From: Alistipes sp. | GTDB taxonomy: Bacteria > Bacteroidota > Bacteroidia > Bacteroidales > Rikenellaceae | Assembly: GCA_017630455.1 (NCBI GenBank) | Contig: JAGBVG010000008.1 | Coordinates: 1 to 63,889, forward strand | Length of the DNA: 63,889 nucleotides | Direction of reading: 5' to 3' | Shown: positions 44,592-52,778 of the stretch, in pieces | How the letters are laid out: each line of letters starts with the position of its first letter | Position numbering within the stretch: position 1 is the first letter of the stretch | Notes under the pieces: generated by a model | Told to the model about the DNA's origin: nothing | Databases searched by the model: none | What the model saw: the letters and a program-made list of their open reading frames with translations, nothing else | Position numbers and translations under genes: made by a program

Positions 44592-45263
44592 ATGAAGAGA
44601 TTTTTATTAATAGCATTGCTCCTTATCTTGGCAATCCCTGCTGCGGAGGCTAAGCGTCGCGAGACCGAGGAGGAGATAGCAATGAAGACCCGCCACAACG
44701 AGGGCTGGGAGTGGGGTGCTGCAGGACGTTTCAACCTGATATTCTACGAGATGGACTATATGTCGATACTCGGAGAGAAACAGACCGCATATAAGAGTCA
44801 GGCGCGCTTAGGCGGCAATATTATGATCAATGGCGGCTACCATATCAACAACCACTGGAAGATAGGCTTGGAGACAGGTGTGCAGATGCAGTACAACTAC
44901 AAGGCCATAGTACCCGTATACCTCACTGCGCACTACTTCTACGGCAAGCGTAAAAACTGCCTCTTCAACTTCGTCAACCTCGGTACTAATATGCTGTTCA
45001 ATAAGGTGAATGCCGATGCCTTGTCTGACGCTGCGGCTATAGACGATAAATTCATACACTTCGGAGCTACGGGAGCTGCAGGTGTCGGATTCCGATTCCA
45101 GTCACCACAGAGCAATGATAAGATCGACATTATGCTTGGATACCAGGCTCTGATGCTCACACCAAGCCCCGTGATCAAGGGCTCGTTCGGCTACAAAACG
45201 CAGGATGTAAAGCGTCTTGAGCTTAATCAGATGGTCTTCTTCGGCATAGGTATAACCTTCTAA
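44592..45263 (+). CDS. Outer-membrane beta-barrel protein, family unknown
   Basis: A signal peptide (MKRFLLIALLLILAIPAAEA) is followed by an acidic and basic linker (KRRETEEEIAMKTRHNEG) and strand-like repeats (IMINGGYHINNHWKIGLETGV, given in part), ending in MVFFGIGITF with a C-terminal Phe. The size suggests an 8-10-strand barrel. It lies between galE and the MscS-like gene and probably shares their transcript. No family can be named. Confidence 0.78.
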   Translation: MKRFLLIALLLILAIPAAEAKRRETEEEIAMKTRHNEGWEWGAAGRFNLIFYEMDYMSILGEKQTAYKSQARLGGNIMINGGYHINNHWKIGLETGVQMQYNYKAIVPVYLTAHYFYGKRKNCLFNFVNLGTNMLFNKVNADALSDAAAIDDKFIHFGATGAAGVGFRFQSPQSNDKIDIMLGYQALMLTPSPVIKGSFGYKTQDVKRLELNQMVFFGIGITF

Positions 45264-45282
45264 TCTTTATAGACTTACATCG

Positions 45283-46512
45283 ATGACAAGTCTCTTTGAC
45301 AGCAGCATAAAGGCAAAGATATACAGTACACTTGTGGAGTGGGGTGTTAACGACTCGCTCGCAATGGTATTGGATGGCATCTTTGTTCTTCTGTATGTGA
45401 CACTCTTCATCGCCATCATCAACATCCTGCTTCGCTGGGGTGTTATGAGTATTATACACTGGTTTGTGAAGAAGACCCGCGTGTGGTGGGATGACCTACT
45501 CTTCGACAAGAAGGTTATGCGCCAGATGTGCGGAATCGTGACTCCTATAGTCATCAACCTGATGCTGCCGCTACTGATCTCGGCACTCGACATCAGCGAG
45601 GAGTGGATTATCGGATTCCTCTACAAGGGCATCGACATATACATCATCGTGACGTGTCTGATATTCATCAACACACTCCTCAAGACCATCTACACGATCT
45701 TTGTACACCGCCCAGCGTGGGAGGGTAAGCCTATAAAGGGCCTCCTCGAGACGATGCAGGTTACGCTCGCCATTATCGGATCAATTCTCATCATTGCTGT
45801 AATCATCGACAAGTCACCTGCGGGACTTCTCGCGGGTCTTGGTGCCTCGGCAGCGGTTATATCCTTCATCTTCAAAGATAGCCTTATGGGCCTTGTGGCA
45901 GGCGTGCAGCTCTCGGCAAATAATATGCTTAAGGTAGGTGATTGGATCGAGATGCCTTCGCGAGGTGTGGACGGCGTTGTGGAGGAGGTGACACTGACAA
46001 CCATCAAGATCCGCAGCTGGAACAACACTATGCAGACCATACCTCCCTATATCCTTGTCAGCGAGCCATTTGACAACTGGCAGGCGATGCGTGATTCGGG
46101 AGGTCGCCGCATCAAGCGAAATATAAACGTGGATATGACCAGCGTGCGTTTTGCAGACGACGCACTCATAGAGTCGCTGCGCAGCAACAGCTCCACAGCA
46201 GAGATTATGAGCACCATCGAGACCTCGCTGCAGGAGGGAGGCATAACAACCAACCTCGACCTCTATATGCGCTACATAGGCAAGTATCTCGACAACCATC
46301 CGCGCGTCAACCACAAGATGATCGCTATGGTACGCCAGCTACAACCCTCGGAGTGGGGACTCCCTGTGGAGCTATACTGCTTCTCGGCAAATGTCAACTG
46401 GATTCCATACGAGCATCTTCAGGCTGAGATATTCTCGCACATCGTGGCCCTTGCGCCACTCTTCGGCATAGAGATATACCAGGCTCCTGCAAATAGCAGC
46501 TTCCAAAAATAG
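45283..46512 (+). CDS. MscS-family mechanosensitive channel
   Basis: An inner-membrane tension-gated channel that releases solutes on osmotic downshock. Five hydrophobic segments fill residues 25-200. The pore helix and beta-domain signature is clear: GLGASAAVISFIFKDSLMGL, then VGDWIEMPSRGVDGVVEEV. A cytosolic vestibule domain completes the 409 residues, close to the YbdG/YnaI-like size group. It is 19 bp after the beta-barrel gene. Confidence 0.93.
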   Translation: MTSLFDSSIKAKIYSTLVEWGVNDSLAMVLDGIFVLLYVTLFIAIINILLRWGVMSIIHWFVKKTRVWWDDLLFDKKVMRQMCGIVTPIVINLMLPLLISALDISEEWIIGFLYKGIDIYIIVTCLIFINTLLKTIYTIFVHRPAWEGKPIKGLLETMQVTLAIIGSILIIAVIIDKSPAGLLAGLGASAAVISFIFKDSLMGLVAGVQLSANNMLKVGDWIEMPSRGVDGVVEEVTLTTIKIRSWNNTMQTIPPYILVSEPFDNWQAMRDSGGRRIKRNINVDMTSVRFADDALIESLRSNSSTAEIMSTIETSLQEGGITTNLDLYMRYIGKYLDNHPRVNHKMIAMVRQLQPSEWGLPVELYCFSANVNWIPYEHLQAEIFSHIVALAPLFGIEIYQAPANSSFQK

Positions 46513-46557
46513 AGAATTCAGGGCGGCTAACAAGGTTAGGGCTACGAAGATTATAAT

Positions 46558-46594
46558 TAAGGGCGTCTCCAACAAATTATTGGAGACGCCCAAA
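46558..46594. terminator. Bidirectional hairpin between mscS-like gene and recO
   Basis: GGGCGTCTCCAA and TTGGAGACGCCC form a perfect 12-bp stem around CAAATTA-like sequence between convergent genes. The T-run is weak on both sides (AAATAAC; TTAATTAT on the other strand). Confidence 0.65.
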
Positions 46595-46612
46595 TAACAT
46601 TGTTAGATAACT

Positions 46613-47341
46613 TTAAAACACCTCACGCATAATTCTGAGTGACTCTACTTTGTTTATGGCATCGAGGTGAAAGGAGTAGTATTTGAGCATAGCCTCGAGG
46701 AATGAGGCGCGCTCCACGCGGTTGAGACCTATCTCTCCGAGATAGCGAACATCGCACTCGAGCATATCGTGCAGAATGCGGGCATTCTCAGGCGTGAGGG
46801 CAGCGCTGGGGATAAGGGCGTGGGGCGTGAAGTGTCCATCACGGATATCGAGCCACGCACCATCGGTATACTCATTATCGGGCGAGAAGCCCAAAGGACG
46901 GCTGAGGTTTGCCAAGAACCATAGGTGGAAGTTGGCGATACCCTCCTCCAAAACATCGAGAGCCGCAACAGAACCCCACACAAAATCGAAAAGCTCCGAC
47001 CCCGGCTCACTCTCCCTGACAAGACGATACAACACCTCGGCCATAAAGAGTGCCATCGTAGACTTGCGGACATCGAACGGAGTGCTCTGCAACACCATAC
47101 CCGGCACTAAGTCCTTCATACGGTGCATCGACATCTTCGACGAGGTAAGGCCCTCAAACTCAACAGCAAACATAGGCTGCAGCAGCGCCATCTTCGACCC
47201 CTTAGCCGTGGGACGCACACCCTGAACCATATAGCTCTGACGGCCATAGACATCCGTAAGTATCTGCACAATGACACCCTTCTCGCCATACTTCAGTGTG
47301 CCGAGAACTATGCCACGTGCCTTATACGACTTCATCGCCAT
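46613..47341 (-). CDS. recO: DNA repair protein RecO
   Basis: It helps load RecA at gaps in RecFOR recombination repair. The start is ATG 47341 (MAMKSYKARG) or the second ATG at 47335; the frame stays open 93 codons upstream but that overlaps ispG. The N-terminal OB-fold reads GIVLGTLKYGEKGVIV and GRQSYMVQGV, and the helical part LDVLEEGIANFHLW follows. The length of 243 is normal. Spacing to the ispG stop codon is 2 bp, so the pair is coupled. Confidence 0.92.
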   Translation of the reverse strand: MAMKSYKARGIVLGTLKYGEKGVIVQILTDVYGRQSYMVQGVRPTAKGSKMALLQPMFAVEFEGLTSSKMSMHRMKDLVPGMVLQSTPFDVRKSTMALFMAEVLYRLVRESEPGSELFDFVWGSVAALDVLEEGIANFHLWFLANLSRPLGFSPDNEYTDGAWLDIRDGHFTPHALIPSAALTPENARILHDMLECDVRYLGEIGLNRVERASFLEAMLKYYSFHLDAINKVESLRIMREVF

Positions 47342-47343
47342 CG

Positions 47344-48828
47344 CTACTTGGGGTCGTACCAGCGTCCGTCGCGCTTGATAATCTCTATGAGGTGGTCTAT
47401 AGCCTCCGACTGGTGGATGTTGCGCTCCACAATCTCGCGACCGCGGTAGAGCGTGATATGCTCGGGCGATGAGCCTACATAGCCATAGTCGGCATCTGCC
47501 ATCTCGCCAGGTCCATTTACGATGCAGCCCATAACGCCGATCTTTAGATCCTTGAGGTGCGAGGTGCGTGCCTTGATTGTGGCAAGCGTAGACTCTATGT
47601 CGTATAGCGTGCGACCGCAACTCGGACAGGCTATATACTCCGTGCGCGAGAATCTGAGACGCGCCGCCTGCAGCAGCATAAGCTCTATATCCTCAATAGT
47701 CGCAGCATCCAACTGCGGAGCATCAACCCATACACCCTCGGCAAGGCCGTCGATGAGCAGCTGTCCCATATCTGCCGCGGCATATATCGCCACACGCTCT
47801 GCATCCTTATCGTCATATCTTCTGCGAAGCACCTTTGGGCGGCTATCCTTGCTACTGAGTATTGCCGCGCGCCACTCGTGCGTAGGGTTGTCGCTGAGAG
47901 CCTCCACCACGTCATACTCCGCCGTAAGCTCCGTGTGGATGATAGGACGTGCCGAGGTACGGGCGCGGAATGATGTTGGTGAGTAGCCATCGAGACTCTC
48001 CACATCGAACTCCGCGGTGCGACTCGCGAAATACTCCGCTAACAGACGACCTACTGGCACCTCATTCTCAGGAGCCTCGGTCAAGGATACACGTAGCGTA
48101 TCGCCGATGCCATCCGCCAGCAACGCACCGATGCCCACAGCACTCTTGATGCGACCCTCGATGCCATCGCCCGCCTCCGTAACGCCGAGGTGCAGAGGAT
48201 ATGTCATACCCTCTCGATCCATAGCCTCGACAAGCAGGCGGTAGGCGTGTACCATAACACGTGTGTTGCTCGACTTCATTGACACCACAACATCATCAAA
48301 CTCCGCAGCGCGGCACATTCTGAGGAACTCCATCGCCGAGGCTACCATACCCTCGGGGGTGTCGCCCCACTCGTCGAAGATACGCTTAGCCAACGAGCCG
48401 TGGTTTACACCTATGCGCAACGCAACGCCGCGACGCTTACATATATTTATAAGGCTCTCCAACTCGCCATTCGAGGTGCGGAAGTTACCAGGGTTGATAC
48501 GCACCTTGTCGACAACCTCGGCAGCCATCATAGCAATCTCGGGCGTGAAGTGGATGTCGGCAACTATCGCGGCGTGGCACCCCTTCTCTCGCAGCTGCTC
48601 CATAATTGGCGTGAGAGCCTCGCCCTCCTTGCGCCCCTGCGCCGTGAGACGCACTATCTCTGCCCCAGCATCGGCAATGCGTATGGTCTGCGCCACACTA
48701 CGCTCCACATCTGCCGTTGGGGTATTGGCCATAGACTGCACAGCAATAGGATTGCTGCCACCTATTGTTACACCGCCGAAGCTCACCTCGTGCGACACAC
48801 GACGGCTATATTTCAATGTTCTCTTCAT
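47344..48828 (-). CDS. ispG: 4-hydroxy-3-methylbut-2-enyl diphosphate synthase, extended form
   Basis: The [4Fe-4S] enzyme of the MEP isoprenoid pathway. The N-terminal TIM barrel (IAVQSMANT, DIHFTP, RINPGNF, NHGSL) covers about 1-270. The C-terminal cluster domain has CPSC near 399-402 and GCIVNGPGEM near 434, with its Glu ligand. Between them (about 271-390) is an inserted domain. Short IspG proteins are about 370 residues and Bacteroidetes or plant forms about 600-700, so 494 is intermediate and the insertion is shortened. UppS, which uses the pathway product, is also in the window. Confidence 0.95.
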   Translation of the reverse strand: MKRTLKYSRRVSHEVSFGGVTIGGSNPIAVQSMANTPTADVERSVAQTIRIADAGAEIVRLTAQGRKEGEALTPIMEQLREKGCHAAIVADIHFTPEIAMMAAEVVDKVRINPGNFRTSNGELESLINICKRRGVALRIGVNHGSLAKRIFDEWGDTPEGMVASAMEFLRMCRAAEFDDVVVSMKSSNTRVMVHAYRLLVEAMDREGMTYPLHLGVTEAGDGIEGRIKSAVGIGALLADGIGDTLRVSLTEAPENEVPVGRLLAEYFASRTAEFDVESLDGYSPTSFRARTSARPIIHTELTAEYDVVEALSDNPTHEWRAAILSSKDSRPKVLRRRYDDKDAERVAIYAAADMGQLLIDGLAEGVWVDAPQLDAATIEDIELMLLQAARLRFSRTEYIACPSCGRTLYDIESTLATIKARTSHLKDLKIGVMGCIVNGPGEMADADYGYVGSSPEHITLYRGREIVERNIHQSEAIDHLIEIIKRDGRWYDPK

Positions 48829-48838
48829 AATACTCCTG

Positions 48839-49528
48839 CTATCTAAGTGCCACTATAAACTCCGGGAACTCGCTCCACAGCGGCTCTGTGAGCAACCACC
48901 ACTCGCGAGCCTCGGCAGCCTGAGATGGACGCTCGGATGAGATATCGCGTCTGAAGGCCTCGTCATCGGGGTGCTCCGCGGCGGTGAGCTCTGCATAGTA
49001 GGCCTTGAAGCGCGACTTGAGCAACGAGAGCAACGACTTATCCAAAGCACCGTCGCGCTGGAATGATGCCCACAGGCGAGCAACAACAGCCTCGGCAGAC
49101 TTCTCGGTGAGGTCTATAGTGATATCGTCAAAAGCCTCCCACTCCTCGGTGGCAACATAGCACAACGCCAAGAGGTTAACACCCTCTAAATGATCCTCGG
49201 GGTCACAATCCAGGAGCATCTCCAACTGCGCCATAGCCATCTCCACATCACCGATACGGAAGTGGTCGACAGCCGAGCCATAGAGGATAGAGATCGCCGC
49301 ACGGCTATTGGCGTGCTCCCAGCGCAGCGGCATAGCCTCATCCTCGGGCAGAGCATCCATAAGCGTCTGGAACGCCTCGTAACGCGCCTCACAAGCCTCA
49401 GCATAGCGACCCTCGGCAACAAGAGCGTCGACAGTCTCCTTATGTCGTACAAAGTTATAACGTCCCTTACCCTCGAGTTCGAAAGTCTGATCCTCAGTAG
49501 GGTTAAATTTCAGATCCACGTTTGACAT
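48839..49528 (-). CDS. TPR-like protein of unknown function
   Basis: An all-helical, acidic 229-residue protein with TPR-type spacing (DALVAEGRYAEACEARYEAFQ, given in part; HFRIGDVEMAMAQLEMLLDCDP). No signal peptide. It lies 10 bp before ispG and its first 26 bases overlap the end of cstA, so it is part of that transcript. From memory, related proteins are annotated as hypothetical in Bacteroidales. It is probably cytosolic and scaffolding; a specific role cannot be given. Confidence 0.8.
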   Translation of the reverse strand: MSNVDLKFNPTEDQTFELEGKGRYNFVRHKETVDALVAEGRYAEACEARYEAFQTLMDALPEDEAMPLRWEHANSRAAISILYGSAVDHFRIGDVEMAMAQLEMLLDCDPEDHLEGVNLLALCYVATEEWEAFDDITIDLTEKSAEAVVARLWASFQRDGALDKSLLSLLKSRFKAYYAELTAAEHPDDEAFRRDISSERPSQAAEAREWWLLTEPLWSEFPEFIVALR

Positions 49529-50936
49529 CTCTTCTTATTTTTAGCATTAACAAACCCGATACTACAGCCGTAACGGCAGCACCATAGACGTATGCCGCAG
49601 TCGTAGCACCCATACCCACAAACTGCGTAGATACGAAGATAAACGACGAGCAGATGTAGGTCATAAATATGGCTGGCACGAGGGCAAGCACCGCAAACGA
49701 ACTACCCTTGCGCATCAGCCACGCGGTAATCATCCAGAGTGTGAAGACAGACAGTGCCTGATTGGACCACGCGAAGTAGCGCCAGATAACATCAAAATCG
49801 ACAAATGCGATGCCGATACCAATAGCGAAGAGTGGCAAGCTGATGACAAGACGCTTAAAGATAGGCTTCTGGTCGTAGCCAAGCATATCAGCAACGATAA
49901 GGCGCGCCGAGCGGAATGCCGTATCACCCGAGGTGATAGGCGCTATGACAACGCCCAAGATAGCAAGGATGCTACCCACAGCGCCGAGCGCAGTGTCACT
50001 AATCAACGACACCACAACACCAGCGTTGCTGCCATTAGCCTCCATAAAGTCATTGAGGCCCTCCACACCGCCAAAGAACGCCATAGCCATAGCAGCCCAT
50101 ATAAGAGCGATGATAGACTCCGAGATCATAGCTCCGAAGAAGACAGGGCGCGCCTGAGTCTCCGAGGTTACGCAACGTGCCATAAGTGGCGACTGCGTGG
50201 CGTGGAAGCCCGACACTGCACCGCAGGCGATGCTTATAAAGAGCGTGGGCACGATAGGCAGATTCTCGGCATTGAAGTGCATATTATCCACCGAGGTCAA
50301 CTCCGGGATGGTGTAGTCGCCAAAGAGCAGCACGCCGAAGAAAGCCAACGCCATACCTATGAGCGCAGCACCGAAGATTGGATATATTTTGCCGATAATC
50401 TTATCGACAGGCAGAATCGTAGCTATGAAGTAGTAGACGATGATAATAGCCACCCACGCGAGGTATGGAATATCAGTCTTGTCGGTGAGAATCTGCGACG
50501 GCGTGACGATAAACACCGCACCAACCAAAATCATAAGAACGGGAATCACCAGAAGGGTCAACTTGTGCATACCACCTCCGAGATACTTGCCGATAATCTC
50601 GGGGAGGCTCCTGCCACCATTGCGCAGCGAGATAACACCCGACAGATAGTCGTGCATAGCACCCACAAAGAGACCACCCAACGTAATCCACAAAAAGGCC
50701 ACAGGGCCATAACACGCACCAAGTATAGCACCGAAGATAGGGCCTGTGCCCGCAATATTTAGCAACTGAATGAGGAATATCCTCCAGCGCGGCATAGGAA
50801 TATAATCCACGCCGTCATACATACTCTTGGATGGCACATCGGCCTTAGGATCAATGCCCGCGATGCGCGACATAAGCCCACCGTATAGGAAGTACGCCGC
50901 AACCAACACCACGAGACAAGTTATAAAAGTAATCAT
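49503..50936 (-). CDS. cstA: Carbon starvation protein CstA (pyruvate/peptide transporter)
   Basis: A multispanning inner-membrane transporter; CstA family members move pyruvate or peptides. At least 12 hydrophobic segments are visible over 477 residues. Conserved family blocks include GTGPIFGAILGACYGP near 62, AMHDYLSGVISLRNGG near 94, FHATQSPLMARCV and TSGDTAFRSARL. It is shorter than the roughly 700-residue E. coli CstA, as in other Bacteroidetes members. It overlaps the following TPR-like gene by 26 bp. Confidence 0.93.
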   Translation of the reverse strand: MITFITCLVVLVAAYFLYGGLMSRIAGIDPKADVPSKSMYDGVDYIPMPRWRIFLIQLLNIAGTGPIFGAILGACYGPVAFLWITLGGLFVGAMHDYLSGVISLRNGGRSLPEIIGKYLGGGMHKLTLLVIPVLMILVGAVFIVTPSQILTDKTDIPYLAWVAIIIVYYFIATILPVDKIIGKIYPIFGAALIGMALAFFGVLLFGDYTIPELTSVDNMHFNAENLPIVPTLFISIACGAVSGFHATQSPLMARCVTSETQARPVFFGAMISESIIALIWAAMAMAFFGGVEGLNDFMEANGSNAGVVVSLISDTALGAVGSILAILGVVIAPITSGDTAFRSARLIVADMLGYDQKPIFKRLVISLPLFAIGIGIAFVDFDVIWRYFAWSNQALSVFTLWMITAWLMRKGSSFAVLALVPAIFMTYICSSFIFVSTQFVGMGATTAAYVYGAAVTAVVSGLLMLKIRRDVKRGSEI

Positions 50937-50963
50937 AGGTTACACATTATTAAAATAACATTG

Positions 50964-50996
50964 CGAAATTAAACATTTTTTCGCGAAATACCGCAA
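50964..50996 (-). promoter_or_regulatory. Candidate promoter of cstA
   Basis: On the minus strand TTG (50994-50996) precedes TAATTTCG (50964-50971) by 22 bp, one mismatch in the -7 box, with the cstA ATG about 30 bp further. Confidence 0.4.
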
Positions 50997-51125
50997 CATC
51001 CAGCAATTATTCTTTAGGAATACCGCTCCTCAAATCGCAATATTTTTATCTAAATATATGATTTTTATACTCAAATATTCGGTATTTTGAAAATTTGCAT
51101 TATCTTTATGCCAAAATTAGTTGTG

Positions 51126-51965
51126 ATGCCAAACGAGAAGAGAAACAAAAGAGTCGCCACTGCAATAGTCATTGCAGTTATAGCACTCATAACCATCATA
51201 TTAGAATCAGCCGTAGGCAGCTTTCCCTTCGCGATTTTCTCATTCCCACTCAACATATTGTGCATATTGCTGTGGCTCTTTACCCTATGTCACCTATATC
51301 GCAACCGCGCCACATCGACCATTGCGCAGATGATGCTAAGCCGCGAGGCTACGTGGCTCTCGCTCCTTATAATGGCCGTAACGGGTATTGCCTTGGGCTT
51401 GGAGCGTAAGCCGTCGAGCGATTCGTGGGCTGTGGTTACGGGGATTCTCTTCGTTCTGAGCCACCTCACGTTTGTGATCCTTAGAGGCTGTAGAGTGGCA
51501 GGCGGCATTCGCTGGCGCTTCACCTTAACCCACGTCGGACTGTGGCTTGCTCTTGTAGCAGGATTCTGGGGCGCACCCGACCGCGAGCAGCTGCGCATCT
51601 CGGTGAACGAGCAACCCTCATCCGAGGCATACACCATAAAGGGCGAGCTACGAAGGCTTCCGTATGATATCCGTATGGAGGATTTCGACATCGAACTGTC
51701 GGCCAATGGCACACCCGAAAATTACGAGGCGAGAGTGAATATTGATGGCATCAGTATCACTCTGCGCGTCAACCACCCCTACAACCGCACCATAGCCGAG
51801 AAGGTATATTTGGTGAGCCACAGCACTTCGGTTGTGGGTAAGAGATATCTCATCTTAGAGATAGTAACCGAACCTTGGCAGTGGCTATCTGCCGCGGGTA
51901 TAGTGATGCTTATTGGCGGCGCGGTGCTGCTGTTTCTGCGAGGTCCTAAAAATCGTAAATCGTAG
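51126..51965 (+). CDS. ResB-like cytochrome c biogenesis protein
   Basis: An inner-membrane protein for haem delivery in system II cytochrome c maturation. I chose the ATG at 51126 (MPNEKRNKR) because the earlier ATG at 51108 lies within a TATCTTTA -7 box. Three N-terminal and one C-terminal membrane segments flank a periplasmic beta-rich domain (about 170-260; DREQLRISV, EDFDIELSANG, SVVGKRYLILEIV). At 280 residues it is shorter than standard ResB. The next gene, 4 bp downstream, is the CcsA partner and the third is a c-type cytochrome. Confidence 0.8.
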   Translation: MPNEKRNKRVATAIVIAVIALITIILESAVGSFPFAIFSFPLNILCILLWLFTLCHLYRNRATSTIAQMMLSREATWLSLLIMAVTGIALGLERKPSSDSWAVVTGILFVLSHLTFVILRGCRVAGGIRWRFTLTHVGLWLALVAGFWGAPDREQLRISVNEQPSSEAYTIKGELRRLPYDIRMEDFDIELSANGTPENYEARVNIDGISITLRVNHPYNRTIAEKVYLVSHSTSVVGKRYLILEIVTEPWQWLSAAGIVMLIGGAVLLFLRGPKNRKS

Positions 51966-51969
51966 TGTT

Positions 51970-52758
51970 ATGAGTGGTGGATGGAACATATTTCCTGCTA
52001 TTGCAGCAGGCGTGGTAATGCTCTCGGCATCGGGGGCTATCGTGGCACTGATACGCAAGGAGCGAAGCCTCTGGGCGATACTCCTTTCGGCTCTCGGCAT
52101 CGCTGTAATGGCGACATTCATAGGTATGCTATGGTGCTCCCTCGAGCGACCTCCGCTGCGCACTATGGGCGAGACGCGATTGTGGTATTCGTTCTTCCTG
52201 CTCATCGCGGGACTCTTTACCTATATGCGCTGGCGATATCGCTGGATTATGACATTCTCGACACTTCTGGCCACGGTGTTCATACTCATCAACATCCTCA
52301 AGCCCGAAATTCACGACCAGACGCTTATGCCAGCACTGCAGAGCGGGTGGTTCGTGCCGCACGTATCGGTATATATGTTCTCCTACGCGCTTATGGGGTG
52401 CGCGACACTTTTGGCCATAGCTTCGCTGATACGCCCAGGCATAGGCGTTGACGATGCCATAGAGCGACTCCTCTACGGAGGTCTTGCATTTCTGTCGATC
52501 GGTATGCTCACCGGGGCGTTATGGGCCAAAGAGGCGTGGGGAGCATACTGGAGCTGGGATGCCAAGGAGGCGTGGGCAGCAGCAACGTGGAGCCTCTACC
52601 TCATAGCCATACATTTAGCCCCGAGCATTATGAACAGCAGGTCGCAAAAGGCATACTATGCCATTATAATAGTAGCCTTCCTCGCGCTGCAGATGTGCTG
52701 GTATGGCGTCAACTACCTACCCTCGGCAGCCGATAGCATACATACGTACAACCAATAA
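51970..52758 (+). CDS. CcsA/CcmF-type cytochrome c assembly protein
   Basis: Haem-handling partner in system II cytochrome c synthesis. The ATG at 51970 follows the upstream stop codon by 4 bp and gives an N-terminal membrane segment; an earlier in-frame start would overlap. About eight membrane segments are visible. The WWD haem-binding motif reads WGAYWSWDAKEAWAA near residues 190-204, with conserved His residues in VPHVSVYMF and AIHLAP. At 263 residues it is compact. The cytochrome c peroxidase is 20 bp downstream, so this pair may serve it. Confidence 0.92.
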   Translation: MSGGWNIFPAIAAGVVMLSASGAIVALIRKERSLWAILLSALGIAVMATFIGMLWCSLERPPLRTMGETRLWYSFFLLIAGLFTYMRWRYRWIMTFSTLLATVFILINILKPEIHDQTLMPALQSGWFVPHVSVYMFSYALMGCATLLAIASLIRPGIGVDDAIERLLYGGLAFLSIGMLTGALWAKEAWGAYWSWDAKEAWAAATWSLYLIAIHLAPSIMNSRSQKAYYAIIIVAFLALQMCWYGVNYLPSAADSIHTYNQ

Positions 52759-52778
52759 AACAACATAATAATAGACCT

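Noticed and set aside
47345-47620. 93-codon upstream extension of recO
   Set aside because: It overlaps ispG in another frame; RecO proteins start at MKSYKARG-like sequences.
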